Assembly (NCBI GenBank): GCA_017439305.1
Contig: JAFSJK010000077.1
Coordinates: forward strand, 1 to 50,455
Direction of reading: 5' to 3'
Length of the DNA stretch: 50,455 nucleotides
Origin: Bacteroidales bacterium
GTDB lineage: Bacteria > Bacteroidota > Bacteroidia > Bacteroidales > UBA932
The notes beneath the pieces are model-generated. The model saw only the letters and a list, made by a program, of their open reading frames with translations. It searched no databases and was not told where the DNA came from. Below, in pieces: positions 8,236 to 17,041 of the stretch. The number at the start of each line of letters is the position of its first letter. The first letter of the stretch is position 1. The translations under genes and the position numbers were made by a program.

Positions 8236-9274
8236 AACCCGGGGAGGCCCATTCCGTCATCGAGCCATCCTCTTCCGAGAAAATAAGATACCCTTCCACG
8301 CCGTCCAGGGAAAGGAGCAGCGCGCGTGCATCTTCCAGTCCCAGGACCATGCACCAAGTGGCCAGGGCATCGGCATCGGCCGCCCCATCAGGGCTTACCA
8401 CCGTGGCGCTCAACAGGTTATGCTGGACGGGATAGCCGGAACGGGGATCGATGGAATGGGCATACTTCCGGCCGTCCCGGACATAATATTTCCGGTAGTT
8501 CCCGGACGTAACGATCCCGCAGCCGGAGCCGTCGGAAGACCAGACACCGTCCAGGGAAGCGCCCAGCTCGTCCGTGCCGTCAGCCGGCCGGTCAAAAGGC
8601 CGGTCCACGCCGACACTCCAGGAGCGGCCGGAAGGGTTGTGTCCGTCGCACCAGATTTCGCCGATGTCCACCAGCATGTCCTTCGCGCCGATGGAATAAA
8701 GATAACAGGCCACCAGGTCGCAGCTGAAACCCTGGGCGATCGCGTTGTAGTTCAGGACGACCGGGGCGTTGGAACCATCCTGGCGGACGTCACGGACCGA
8801 CAGCGAACCATCCTCCCGAGGGGTCATCGACGGCTTCAGCAATCCCATTCCACAAGATGACCGGATCGCAGCCACGGCCTCGTCGGAAGGCATTTCGCCG
8901 GACTTGAACCCGAAACCCCAGGCATCGAACAAAGGTCCGGCCGCAAAGTCCAGGACGCCACCGGAACGCTCGTACCATCCGTATGCGATCCGGTACATCT
9001 CCAGGAACAACCCATTGGGGCGGATGGTCTCCCCGGCATTGAACCGGGACAGGAGGGAGCCTTTGTTGTAACCGGACAGGGTCGTGTCGATCCGGGTCAG
9101 GATCGCTTCCACCGAATCACGGACCTCCTCGGGAGCCACCCGGACTCCTTTCAGGTTCACTTTCACGGCGTAGACACCCCCCTGGGCGTGACCGGAAACC
9201 TGAATGAACCGGTCACGTTCCCTGCAGGCGCAGAGGAGCAGGAGGGAAAGGACGGCGAGGAGCGTTTTTTTCAT
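8219..9274 (-). CDS. apbE: FAD:protein FMN transferase (ApbE), lipoprotein
   Basis: Periplasmic flavin transferase that attaches FMN to Thr residues of proteins such as NqrB/C or RnfG/D. The 351-aa product starts with a lipoprotein signal (LLLLCAC, Cys near residue 15-17). ApbE motifs are SGYNKGSLLSRFN, GGVLDFAAGPLFDAWGFG, APVVLNYNAIAQGFSCD, DIGEIWCDG and the C-terminal SIDPRSGYPVQHNLLSATVV...ADALATWCMVLG, in order. Interestingly GAIAKGYA is replaced by NAIAQGFS and GEI stands for GGE, both tolerated in Bacteroidales. It is monocistronic, with only a weak -7-like TATCTTGC at 9293-9300. Confidence 0.9.
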   Translation of the reverse strand: MKKTLLAVLSLLLLCACRERDRFIQVSGHAQGGVYAVKVNLKGVRVAPEEVRDSVEAILTRIDTTLSGYNKGSLLSRFNAGETIRPNGLFLEMYRIAYGWYERSGGVLDFAAGPLFDAWGFGFKSGEMPSDEAVAAIRSSCGMGLLKPSMTPREDGSLSVRDVRQDGSNAPVVLNYNAIAQGFSCDLVACYLYSIGAKDMLVDIGEIWCDGHNPSGRSWSVGVDRPFDRPADGTDELGASLDGVWSSDGSGCGIVTSGNYRKYYVRDGRKYAHSIDPRSGYPVQHNLLSATVVSPDGAADADALATWCMVLGLEDARALLLSLDGVEGYLIFSEEDGSMTEWASPGFTLTK

Positions 9275-9357
9275 GATCGCAATCGGTTACGGCAAGATAG
9301 TTGCACAAAATTAAGATTATTTCACGATATTTGCAGAATGTATACAAGAAACCTTTT

Positions 9358-10311
9358 ATGAGAAGACATCTTTTGCTCTATACCGCCTTGGCCGTTTCCG
9401 TCCTTGCCACCCTTTCCTGCAAGAAGGATGAGGAAAAAGACGAAACCAAGCCTTACATCTACGGGGTGGACTTCAAACTGGTCACCTTCGCCCGCCCGGG
9501 CGAAACCTATACCCTGAAACCCTTCGGCGCCTACACGACCTCCGGAGACGGCGTGGAAAAATACGTCTACAAATGGCGGGTGAACAGCGGCGAATACCAG
9601 GAGGGCGACACCTTCACCCTCAAGCTGAACGAAGTGGGCAACTATACGGTGTATCTGCAGGCGACGGACCCGGATGAGAATTACTACGCATCCACGGCCA
9701 GCAGGACCGTCATCGTCATCGATCCCGCCCTGGGCGAAACCCTGACCGGAACCGGCATCACCTTCCGGTCCGTCCACATCTCCGACCCCCGCGACAAAAC
9801 CGGCGAGAACGAGTACTACTACACCCATATCGGCGACCTGGACTGGTTCCGCAACAACCTGGCCTGGACCGGCGACGGTTTGGCTTACGAGAACGCCGAG
9901 GTCACTTCCTATCCGCTCGGACGCTACTACACATGGGACGAGGCGATGACCGCCTGCCCGGACGGCTGGCGCCTGCCGACGGAGGAAGAATGGGCCTCCC
10001 TGGGCGATGAGGCCGGTCCCCTGATGTGCGACGCCTATCTGAACAGCAAGCGGATGTGGGAATACTGGCCGGACGTGGACAAAACCAACGAGAAAGAGAT
10101 GTCCATCATCCCCGCCGGTTACGCCCTTCCCGCCATTACGACGCCTTCCTTCAAGCGGCTGTACGACTACGCCGCTTTCTGGACGTCCACCGAATCCGCC
10201 AAGGACTCCCGGCTGGCCGCCTACCGCTATATCTACGTGGAGGAGAACGAAGTGCACACCACATACGCAGAAAAGGGCTCGCTGGCCCTTTCCGTACGTT
10301 GCGTGCGTTAA
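9358..10311 (+). CDS. FISUMP-domain surface lipoprotein
   Basis: Secreted 317-aa lipoprotein. The signal ends in VLATLSC (Cys21), followed by a Lys/Glu-rich spacer. Residues about 35-125 look like a PKD/Ig-type beta-sandwich (YKWRVNSGEYQEGD...YTVYLQATDPD). The C-terminal half is a Fibrobacter succinogenes major paralogous (FISUMP) domain with the hallmarks of that fold: CPDGWRLPTEEEWASLG, FWTSTES and the closing LSVRCVR. The function of such domains is unknown; cell-surface binding is assumed. The upstream in-frame TTG at 9301 is ignored because it adds residues ahead of a normal signal peptide. The stop overlaps convergent lolA by 4 bp. Confidence 0.82.
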   Translation: MRRHLLLYTALAVSVLATLSCKKDEEKDETKPYIYGVDFKLVTFARPGETYTLKPFGAYTTSGDGVEKYVYKWRVNSGEYQEGDTFTLKLNEVGNYTVYLQATDPDENYYASTASRTVIVIDPALGETLTGTGITFRSVHISDPRDKTGENEYYYTHIGDLDWFRNNLAWTGDGLAYENAEVTSYPLGRYYTWDEAMTACPDGWRLPTEEEWASLGDEAGPLMCDAYLNSKRMWEYWPDVDKTNEKEMSIIPAGYALPAITTPSFKRLYDYAAFWTSTESAKDSRLAAYRYIYVEENEVHTTYAEKGSLALSVRCVR

Positions 10312-10835
10312 CGCAAATCTGTGATTACATAGGATTCAGGAAGCGATTTCACGTCCAGCGGGAAATCGCTTTTCCCTTGTTTGTCCAGGAACTTGATGTC
10401 CTTCAGGACGAACCGGGCCGACGTGTCCTCATCCAGGGTCAACGTCACGTCCAGGGAATTCTGTGAAGAGGAATTCACCTTGATCTGGTCCATATAAGCC
10501 TTGTAGGAGCCGATGAAAAGGGCCGGATTCGTGAACAGGTCCTCCTTCTCCACTTTCTCGATGAGAACCTCCTCCGCCTCACGGTCGATGCTCCAGCGGG
10601 TAGTACCGTCGCTGCGGACTTCCAGGCCAAGGCCGGAAAGCTTGAAGGCGTTGTCTTCCACGGTGACGTCACCGTCCGTGACCTGGGTCATGGGCTTGCC
10701 GCCCTGGGAAAGGCTGTAGGTATAGTGGAACTGCACCCGATGGCCCGGAACGCGGTCCAGGATGGGGATGCTGCCCTGTGCAAAGGCGGACAGGGAAAGA
10801 AGGATGGTCAGCAGACCTGTTGCGATTCTTTTCAT
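10308..10835 (-). CDS. LolA-like outer-membrane lipoprotein carrier
   Basis: Periplasmic protein of the LolA/LolB superfamily, 175 aa, with a cleavable signal (MKRIATGLLTILLSLSAFAQ). The rest is an alternating beta-strand pattern suited to the open-barrel lipoprotein chaperone fold (VQFHYTYSLSQGGK..., FKLSGLGLEVRSDGTTRWSID, SARFVLKDIKFLDKQG). Its start overlaps the ftsK stop by ATGA, the common ftsK-lolA order in Bacteroidota, and this context supports the call more than any single residue. Bacteroidota LolA proteins are very diverged from that of E. coli, so substrate and partners are inferred. Confidence 0.78.
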   Translation of the reverse strand: MKRIATGLLTILLSLSAFAQGSIPILDRVPGHRVQFHYTYSLSQGGKPMTQVTDGDVTVEDNAFKLSGLGLEVRSDGTTRWSIDREAEEVLIEKVEKEDLFTNPALFIGSYKAYMDQIKVNSSSQNSLDVTLTLDEDTSARFVLKDIKFLDKQGKSDFPLDVKSLPESYVITDLR

Positions 10836-13258
10836 TGTTCTCCGTTCATAAAGTGGCTCAGGATCTGGTCCAGTTCGTTGAAGTCCTTCACCAGGACCTC
10901 GCGGGGCTTGGATCCGTTCTGCGGACCCACGATGCCGGCGGCTTCGAGCTGGTCCATCACCCTACCTGCCTTTGCATAACCCATGCCAAGCCGGCGCTGG
11001 AGGTCAGAAGTGGAGCCGCGCTGGCTGGTCACGATGAGGCGCGCCGCCTCTTCGAACCGCTCGTCCAGCTGCTTCATGTCCACCATGCCGCCGCCTCCTT
11101 CCTCGCTTTCATCGGTGGCGGGTTCGGGCAGGTAATACGGAGTATTGTAAGATTTCTGGTAACCGATCTGGTGCCCGACGGCATCTGTGAGCGCGCCGAT
11201 TTCGTCGTTGCCGATGAAGGCGCACTGGATGCGTTCCATCTCCACACCGCTGTACAGGAGCATGTCGCCCCGGCCGATGAGCTTGTCGGCGCCCGGCTGG
11301 TCCAGGATGGTGGAGGAGTCGATGCGGGAAGTGACACGGAAGGCGATACGCATCGGGAAGTTCGCCTTGATGAGGCCGGTGATCACGTCCACGGTCGGAC
11401 GCTGGGTCGCCAGGATCACATGCAGGCCCGCTGCACGGCCCTTCTGGGCCAGACGGATGACCGAGGTGGTAATGCTGCGGGCGATGGCCTTGGATTCCGG
11501 ACCGGCGCCCACGGACATCGTCAGGTCAGCGTACTCATCAATCACGACGACGATGTACGGGAGGAACCGGTGACCGTCGGTGGGAAGGAGATGACGGTCG
11601 CGGTACTTGTCGTTGTACAGCTTGATATTGTTTACCGTGGCCTTGTTGAGAAGGGCATACCGTTCATCCATCTCCACGCACAGGGACTGGAGGACGGCGG
11701 CGGCGCTCTTCGCATTCTTCACGATGGCCTGGTCCATCTCGTCCTGGGCGTCCGCCGCATTGGGGAGGACCGCCAGGTAATGGTTGATGAGCTTCGCATA
11801 GGCTGAGAACTCCACCATCTTCGGGTCGATGAAGACGAACTTGAGCTCCGACGGATGCTTCGCATACAGAAGCGAGGACACGATGACATTCAAGCCCACG
11901 GACTTACCCTGCTTCGTCGCACCGGCGACTAGCAGATGCGGGGCATCGGCAAGGTCGAACACCTTGACCTTCTGGGAAATCGTATAGCCGATGGCGACCG
12001 GAAGTTCCGCCTTGCTCGTGCGGAAGGACTCGTCATTGAGCAGCTGCTTGAGCGGGACGATGGAGGCCGTGTCGTTCGCCACCTCGATGCCCACGGAATC
12101 GGACAGGGTGACGATACGCACGCCCTTGGCATTCAAGGAGATGGCGATATCGTCCTGGAGGGTCTTGATGGACGCGATCTTCACGCCGGGAGCCGGATAG
12201 ACCTTGTACAGGGTGACGGTAGGGCCCACGATGGCCGTCACGTCACGCACCTGGATCTTGTAGCTGGCAAGGGTTGCGCGGATCTTGTTGTTGTTCCGGT
12301 TCAATTCGTCCTGGGACACCTCGTGGCGGGCATTGGCATAATCGCCGAGGATGTCCAGCGAAGGGAACTGGTATTTGGGCAGGTCGTCGCGGTTGTTGAT
12401 CCGTGGAAGCGGCTTCCGAACCTTCTGGGTGAGGGTATCGTCCGTTTCCACGGTGAAAGAACCTTCCTCCTCCCCGCCCTCGACAACATCTGCAGGCGGA
12501 ACGGGAGTCGCTGCCACCCGGGTGACCACAGGTGCCGGTTCCGGTTCAGGTTCGGGCTTCGGCTCCGGTTCGGGTTCCGGTTCGGGTTCCGGTTCAGGCC
12601 AGGGCTCCGTAACGGGGAAAGCCTCTTCTTCAGCAGGTTCCTCCCCGGGTTCCCCTTCAGCTTCTTCGGAGGAGCCGGAACGGGAAAGACCCTGGAAACC
12701 GTCGGTCACGAAATACAGCCACAGACCGGTAAGGGCCAGCAGCGCAACGGCCGTGACGATGAATCCGACCAGATTGACGGAAGCATTCACGAAAGCGGAA
12801 CCGGCATAACCGCCCAGTCCCCCGCCGAAAAGATTGTCCCACCCGGCCAGGCGGCTGACAAAGGCCAGGAGCCAGGAACCGAGGAAGGTGCCCGTGATGC
12901 CGGCGACGAACCAACGGCCCAGGCGGATCTTCAACTTGGGAACGGCCCGGCTGAGCGTCCAGGCCACCAGGAAAGCGATGAGGCCGAGGGCGGCGAGGCC
13001 GAAACTGCGGGTGACCAGGAAACGCCCCCAGCGGAAACCGAGCTTGGAACCGGCATTATGTGCCTGGACCTGGCTTTCCATCATCTGCGGATCGGACATC
13101 AGGCTGGCATCCTGCTTCCAAGAAAAGAAGTAGGAACTCACCGCAACGATGGTAAACAGGGTGAAGAGCCCGATCAGGACGGCAGCGACGATCCGGTACC
13201 CGGACCGCCGCTTCTCATCCATTTCAGCCCAATATGCGGAAGGAAGCTTCAGTTTCAT
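10832..13258 (-). CDS. ftsK: FtsK/SpoIIIE DNA translocase
   Basis: Septal DNA pump for chromosome segregation. The 808-aa product has four N-terminal transmembrane helices (about residues 20-190) and a Pro/Glu-rich linker. A RecA-like motor follows with Walker A GATKQGKS at residues 446-453, Walker B VVIDEYADL and RAAGLHVILATQRPTVDVITG. The C-terminal winged-helix gamma domain (QRRLGMGYAKAGRVMDQLE) would read polar KOPS-like sequences. The ATG at 13258, overlapping the DUF4290 stop by ATGA, is chosen over a GTG at 13291 that would sit inside the previous gene. It is the middle gene of DUF4290-ftsK-lolA. Confidence 0.96.
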   Translation of the reverse strand: MKLKLPSAYWAEMDEKRRSGYRIVAAVLIGLFTLFTIVAVSSYFFSWKQDASLMSDPQMMESQVQAHNAGSKLGFRWGRFLVTRSFGLAALGLIAFLVAWTLSRAVPKLKIRLGRWFVAGITGTFLGSWLLAFVSRLAGWDNLFGGGLGGYAGSAFVNASVNLVGFIVTAVALLALTGLWLYFVTDGFQGLSRSGSSEEAEGEPGEEPAEEEAFPVTEPWPEPEPEPEPEPEPKPEPEPEPAPVVTRVAATPVPPADVVEGGEEEGSFTVETDDTLTQKVRKPLPRINNRDDLPKYQFPSLDILGDYANARHEVSQDELNRNNNKIRATLASYKIQVRDVTAIVGPTVTLYKVYPAPGVKIASIKTLQDDIAISLNAKGVRIVTLSDSVGIEVANDTASIVPLKQLLNDESFRTSKAELPVAIGYTISQKVKVFDLADAPHLLVAGATKQGKSVGLNVIVSSLLYAKHPSELKFVFIDPKMVEFSAYAKLINHYLAVLPNAADAQDEMDQAIVKNAKSAAAVLQSLCVEMDERYALLNKATVNNIKLYNDKYRDRHLLPTDGHRFLPYIVVVIDEYADLTMSVGAGPESKAIARSITTSVIRLAQKGRAAGLHVILATQRPTVDVITGLIKANFPMRIAFRVTSRIDSSTILDQPGADKLIGRGDMLLYSGVEMERIQCAFIGNDEIGALTDAVGHQIGYQKSYNTPYYLPEPATDESEEGGGGMVDMKQLDERFEEAARLIVTSQRGSTSDLQRRLGMGYAKAGRVMDQLEAAGIVGPQNGSKPREVLVKDFNELDQILSHFMNGEQ
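12537..12600. repeat. Tandem Pro-Glu codon repeat within ftsK
   Basis: A 6-bp-period tandem repeat (ggttcg / ggttcc type) encodes a run of Glu-Pro dipeptides with one Lys-Pro in the FtsK linker. Such low-complexity tracts can change length by slippage in whole codons. The reading frame is intact here. Confidence 0.85.
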
Positions 13259-13926
13259 TTCTTCTTGCCGTTCTTCTTGTAGTTGACCCACTGTTTCTTA
13301 CCGTTGTTTCCGCGGTTGAAACCCATGTTCATCCCCGGTCGGGAGAAGTTCGCATTGCTGTCGATCTTGGTGAGTTCCAGCCCCTCGGGGACGGTCACCC
13401 GTCCTTCGGAGAGACGCTCGATGTCGGCGAAGATGGTCTGGTCGGCCACGGTGTCCTTGTTCCAGATCAGGTACTGCTGGCGCATGTAGATGGCCAGGGA
13501 CCGGATCATCGCGGTCTTCACTTCCCCTTCCGGCTCGGAGGCAATCAGGTCGATGATGCTCTCGATGTTGCGGCCGTAGTGGCGGGCCTTGATGGGCTTC
13601 GTGTTCAGGGGAATATTCTCCGGGCGGCTGTTGACGACCTCCGGCAGCGGGGCGGGATACGGGGAATCGATGTCCAGGTCGTAGCCGGCGATCATGTACA
13701 GGTGGTCCCAGAGTTTCTGGTCGAAGTTCTCCTGCTGGTGCACCTGGGGATTCAGGCTTTCCATCACTTTCACGATGGCGCGGGCCTGCTCCGACCGCTT
13801 CGCCCGGTCCGGAATCTCCTTCATCATCTCGACCATTTTCAGGACGTTCCGGCCGTATTCCGGCATCGCCAGTTTCTCCACTTCGGTATTATAGTACAGC
13901 TTGATGGTATTCTCGTTCGCTTCCAT
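13255..13926 (-). CDS. DUF4290 family protein
   Basis: Conserved Bacteroidota protein of unknown function, 223 aa. Family features visible are LYYNTEVEKLAMPEYGRNV near the start, YMIAGYDLDIDSPYPAP in the middle and HYGRNIESII. The last 35 residues are basic and low-complexity (MGFNRGNNGKKQWVNYKKNGKKK), suggesting nucleic-acid or membrane-surface contact. The ATG at 13926 fits the family start MEANENTIKLYYN; a longer in-frame version begins at 13953 inside the promoter. It leads the operon with ftsK and lolA, overlapping ftsK by ATGA, which hints at a role near division or segregation. Confidence 0.85.
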   Translation of the reverse strand: MEANENTIKLYYNTEVEKLAMPEYGRNVLKMVEMMKEIPDRAKRSEQARAIVKVMESLNPQVHQQENFDQKLWDHLYMIAGYDLDIDSPYPAPLPEVVNSRPENIPLNTKPIKARHYGRNIESIIDLIASEPEGEVKTAMIRSLAIYMRQQYLIWNKDTVADQTIFADIERLSEGRVTVPEGLELTKIDSNANFSRPGMNMGFNRGNNGKKQWVNYKKNGKKK

Positions 13927-13950
13927 TCTCAGACAATTACGTATAGCGTA

Positions 13951-13958
13951 CAAAGATA
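13951..13958 (-). promoter_or_regulatory. Promoter -7 box of the DUF4290-ftsK-lolA operon
   Basis: TATCTTTG on the minus strand, 24 nt before the ATG at 13926 and inside the 43-bp gap after the helicase gene. No clear -33 element is seen. Confidence 0.6.
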
Positions 13959-13969
13959 ATCAAAAATCG

Positions 13970-16900
13970 TCACACTTCCACCAATTCATCTTCTCCGTTT
14001 TCGCGGATGTACCAAAGGGTTCCGGTAACGGGCGCATGGCCCATCGCCCGGTAAAGGTCCATATAGGTCCGGACCTGGTCCACGTGCTTTTTCTCGCGGA
14101 GACCGAACTTGTAGTCGACGATGGCGGCGGATCCGTCAGGACGAAGGATGACGCGGTCAGGACGAAGGTCCACGCCACCGGGGCCGATGAGGGGAGATTC
14201 GTTCAGGACACGGATTCCTTCCTCTGCAAACCAGCCACGGGGCGCCACGGAGGCGATTTCCGCCTCCAGGAAACGGAGCGTGCGGTCGCGGTCGGCCTTC
14301 GGAAGTTCGCCGGTGGCGACGGCACGGTCCACGGCCCGGGGCAGGTCGCCGGGCACGGTGACGGAAGCGAGGATGTCGTGCAGGACAAGGCCGCGGAGAC
14401 GGTTGGAAGCATCAGGGCCCACCAACCCGTCCGGTCCGAAATAGTCAGCCGCGTCGCGGCTGACCTTCAACCGCCCACGCTCCCCTGCCGGGAAGGAAGG
14501 ATACCCCACCTCCAGCGGTTGCGCCGGGCCCGCTTTCCGCTTCAAAGTCCGGAAGTCATACATCGTCCCGGCGTGGTAATCCCCCTTCCCGACAAAGACG
14601 TACAGCAACTGGGACAGATTCTTCCAGTCAGGGTCCTTGCCGGTTCGCAAGGCATCCTGGAGCGTCTTGGAGGGGTGATCCGCAATGACCCTCAATCCGT
14701 ATTTCGCCCGGGTAAGGGCCACATAGAAGACATTGATGTTGTCAATGTACTGGAGCGTCCGCTCCCGATGATAATCCTTCGCAAAGAGGGTACCTTCCGA
14801 GGTTCCGCTCAGGTTTACATGATAGACCCCGTCCGCAATGCTTTCCAAGGGCGTATCCTCCACGGCAGGCCGGCACCAGTAGGACGATTTCTGGTACAGG
14901 GTGACCTCCTCCGCGAACGGAAGGATGACGTACGGGAACTCCAGCCCCTTGGATTTGTGGACGGTCATCACACGTACGGATGAACCGGATTCGGGCGAGG
15001 CAATCTTGGGATCGGCCTCGTTCCAGTCCCGCAGGAAAGCGGAAAGGTCATTGCCCCGGGCGGATGTCCAGTCCAGCAAATAGTCCATAAAGGACTGGAC
15101 ATAAGGGATTTCCGAATCAAAAACATCCGGATTGGCTTCCCGCAGGTCACGGAGGAGCGATTCGGCCAGGTCCACGAGCGAGAGGTAGTGGTCCGGAATC
15201 CGGATGGCCATCGACCGGGCCAGATAACCCGCCACCGAAACCGAATCCGCCGTCTCATGTGCATCCATCAGGGACAGCTGGGACACCAGACGGCGCACCG
15301 TCACCGAAGACTTGGTGAACAGGGAATCGTCGGAAACGACCGGGATGCCTTCGGAGACCAGACGGTTTGCGATGGCGGAGCCGTCGTCGTTGGCCCGCAC
15401 CAGGATGGCGATGTCGCCATAGAGACCTCCGGCGGCCTGGACCTCGCGGATGGCGGACACGATGGCGTCCATCTCCGCATCGGCGCCGTCGCAGAATTGG
15501 ACATCCACCGATCCCTCAGCCGGGTCCGGGAAGCGTACCTCCTGCGCGACATCCCTGTAAATCCGCTGGATATCGCTTCCTCCCAGCTGGCGGTCCAGTT
15601 CCTGCGCAGCATAGGTGAAGAAACGGTTGTTGAACTCCACGATGGTCCGGCAGGTACGGTAATTTCCGTCCAGGACCGTCTCGGAGCCGGGTTGCAGGTC
15701 GAAATCGCGCTGCAGGCCGGTGTCCAGCAGGTTCCAGTCCGACCCGCGCCAGCGATAGATGGACTGCTTGACATCGCCCACCACGAGATTGTCGAACCCG
15801 CCCGCCTCACTGTTCAGAAGCAACGGCCGGAAATTCTCCCACTGGATGGTGGAAGTGTCCTGGAATTCATCCAGGAGGAAGTCCTCGAAACGGACGCCCA
15901 GTTTCTCGTATACGAACGGAGCGTCGGACCCGTCGATGATGCCCTTGAGAATGGTGTTGGAGTCGTCGATCGAGATGACGTTCTTCTCGCGCTGCACCTC
16001 CTCGAAGGCCTTGCGCAATTCCCCGGCGATACCCAGTCCATAGACCTGCGCCCCGATGAGCCGGGCGGTCGAATAGACCTTATACGGCTGCTCAAACAAG
16101 TCGCAGAAAGCATTGAGAGGCCCTTCCAGGCTCCCTTCCAGTTCCAGGCGGAGCCGGTCCTTCGACTGGACGAACCACTTGGAGGAATCCCTCGCCCTTT
16201 CCAGGAATGCGGGCTTGAGCGGTGTAACCGCAGCGCGGCCGTCCAGGTCCAGATAGCCATACAATGCTTTGAAGAAGCCCCTGAAACTGTCCTCCGGAGC
16301 CACCTTGTGCTGCTCAAAGACGGCCAGGACAGCCCGCGCGGCCGCCTCCACCTGCTTCACGTAATCCCGGACCAGGGCCTCGCAGCCCTTCCGGACCTGC
16401 TTCAAGTGTTCCTTGGAATACGCCGCATCCTCGTCCACGTCATATTCGCGGACGGCCTCGGCGTGATCCGCCGACTTGAGGCTCCTGGCCATCGCCTTGA
16501 GGGGCGGCTCCAGATTGAAGCGGTCCCCCTTTTCCAAGCTGGCCTTCACGTTGTCCGTGAGCCAGTCCAGCAAGCCGTGGTCCTCCTCGGTCAAACCGTC
16601 CAGGATCCGGTCTACGCTCTCCTCCACCAGCGCATCCTTGTCCAACTCTACCTGGTAGGAGGAGAACTGGCCGATCTCGCGGGAGAACGCCCGAAGGGTC
16701 TGCTGGAAGAACTTGTCGATGGTGGACACGGCGAAGGAAGAGTAGTCGTGCAGGATGGCGCTTAACTGTCCTGCCGCCCGCTCCGAAAGGGCCTTGTCCG
16801 TAGGCAGAACCGAAGGGACAAAGTCCTTGTAATAAGGAGATTCCTTCGGATTCACCGCCAGGGTATGGAGTTCCTCCAGGATCCGGCGTTTCATCTCGTC

Positions 16901-17041
16901 AGTGGCCTTGTTGGTGAAGGTGACGGCCAGGACATGGCGATAGGCCTGCGGGTCTTTCCTCTCGAGCAGCAGGCGGATATATTCACGGGCCAGGTTATAG
17001 GTCTTACCCGAACCGGCCGAAGCTTTCAGGATCCGGATCAT
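13970..17041 (-). CDS. addA: UvrD/Rep-type helicase-nuclease, AddA/RecB-like
   Basis: 1023-aa superfamily 1 helicase with a C-terminal nuclease, the recombinational repair partner of the next gene. Walker A (ASAGSGKT) is at residues 7-14. VTFTNKATDEMK is motif Ia, DEFQDTS motif II, GDVKQSIYRWRG motif III and VMTVHKSKGLEFPYVI motif V. The end carries a PD-(D/E)xK nuclease core, RPDRVILRPDG...IVDYKFG. The ATG at 17041 overlaps the preceding stop by ATGA; the M at 17050 lies within the upstream gene. Together the pair forms an AddAB/RexAB-type complex for double-strand-break processing. Confidence 0.92.
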   Translation of the reverse strand: MIRILKASAGSGKTYNLAREYIRLLLERKDPQAYRHVLAVTFTNKATDEMKRRILEELHTLAVNPKESPYYKDFVPSVLPTDKALSERAAGQLSAILHDYSSFAVSTIDKFFQQTLRAFSREIGQFSSYQVELDKDALVEESVDRILDGLTEEDHGLLDWLTDNVKASLEKGDRFNLEPPLKAMARSLKSADHAEAVREYDVDEDAAYSKEHLKQVRKGCEALVRDYVKQVEAAARAVLAVFEQHKVAPEDSFRGFFKALYGYLDLDGRAAVTPLKPAFLERARDSSKWFVQSKDRLRLELEGSLEGPLNAFCDLFEQPYKVYSTARLIGAQVYGLGIAGELRKAFEEVQREKNVISIDDSNTILKGIIDGSDAPFVYEKLGVRFEDFLLDEFQDTSTIQWENFRPLLLNSEAGGFDNLVVGDVKQSIYRWRGSDWNLLDTGLQRDFDLQPGSETVLDGNYRTCRTIVEFNNRFFTYAAQELDRQLGGSDIQRIYRDVAQEVRFPDPAEGSVDVQFCDGADAEMDAIVSAIREVQAAGGLYGDIAILVRANDDGSAIANRLVSEGIPVVSDDSLFTKSSVTVRRLVSQLSLMDAHETADSVSVAGYLARSMAIRIPDHYLSLVDLAESLLRDLREANPDVFDSEIPYVQSFMDYLLDWTSARGNDLSAFLRDWNEADPKIASPESGSSVRVMTVHKSKGLEFPYVILPFAEEVTLYQKSSYWCRPAVEDTPLESIADGVYHVNLSGTSEGTLFAKDYHRERTLQYIDNINVFYVALTRAKYGLRVIADHPSKTLQDALRTGKDPDWKNLSQLLYVFVGKGDYHAGTMYDFRTLKRKAGPAQPLEVGYPSFPAGERGRLKVSRDAADYFGPDGLVGPDASNRLRGLVLHDILASVTVPGDLPRAVDRAVATGELPKADRDRTLRFLEAEIASVAPRGWFAEEGIRVLNESPLIGPGGVDLRPDRVILRPDGSAAIVDYKFGLREKKHVDQVRTYMDLYRAMGHAPVTGTLWYIRENGEDELVEV

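Noticed and set aside
11936-13282. 448-codon frame antisense to ftsK
   Set aside because: Shadow of ftsK; it lacks any recognisable domain and mirrors the Pro-Glu repeat as Phe/Arg/Gly runs.
13259-13291. GTG start for ftsK at 13291
   Set aside because: It would overlap the DUF4290 gene by 37 bp, whereas the ATG at 13258 gives an ATGA junction and the expected MKLKLP start.
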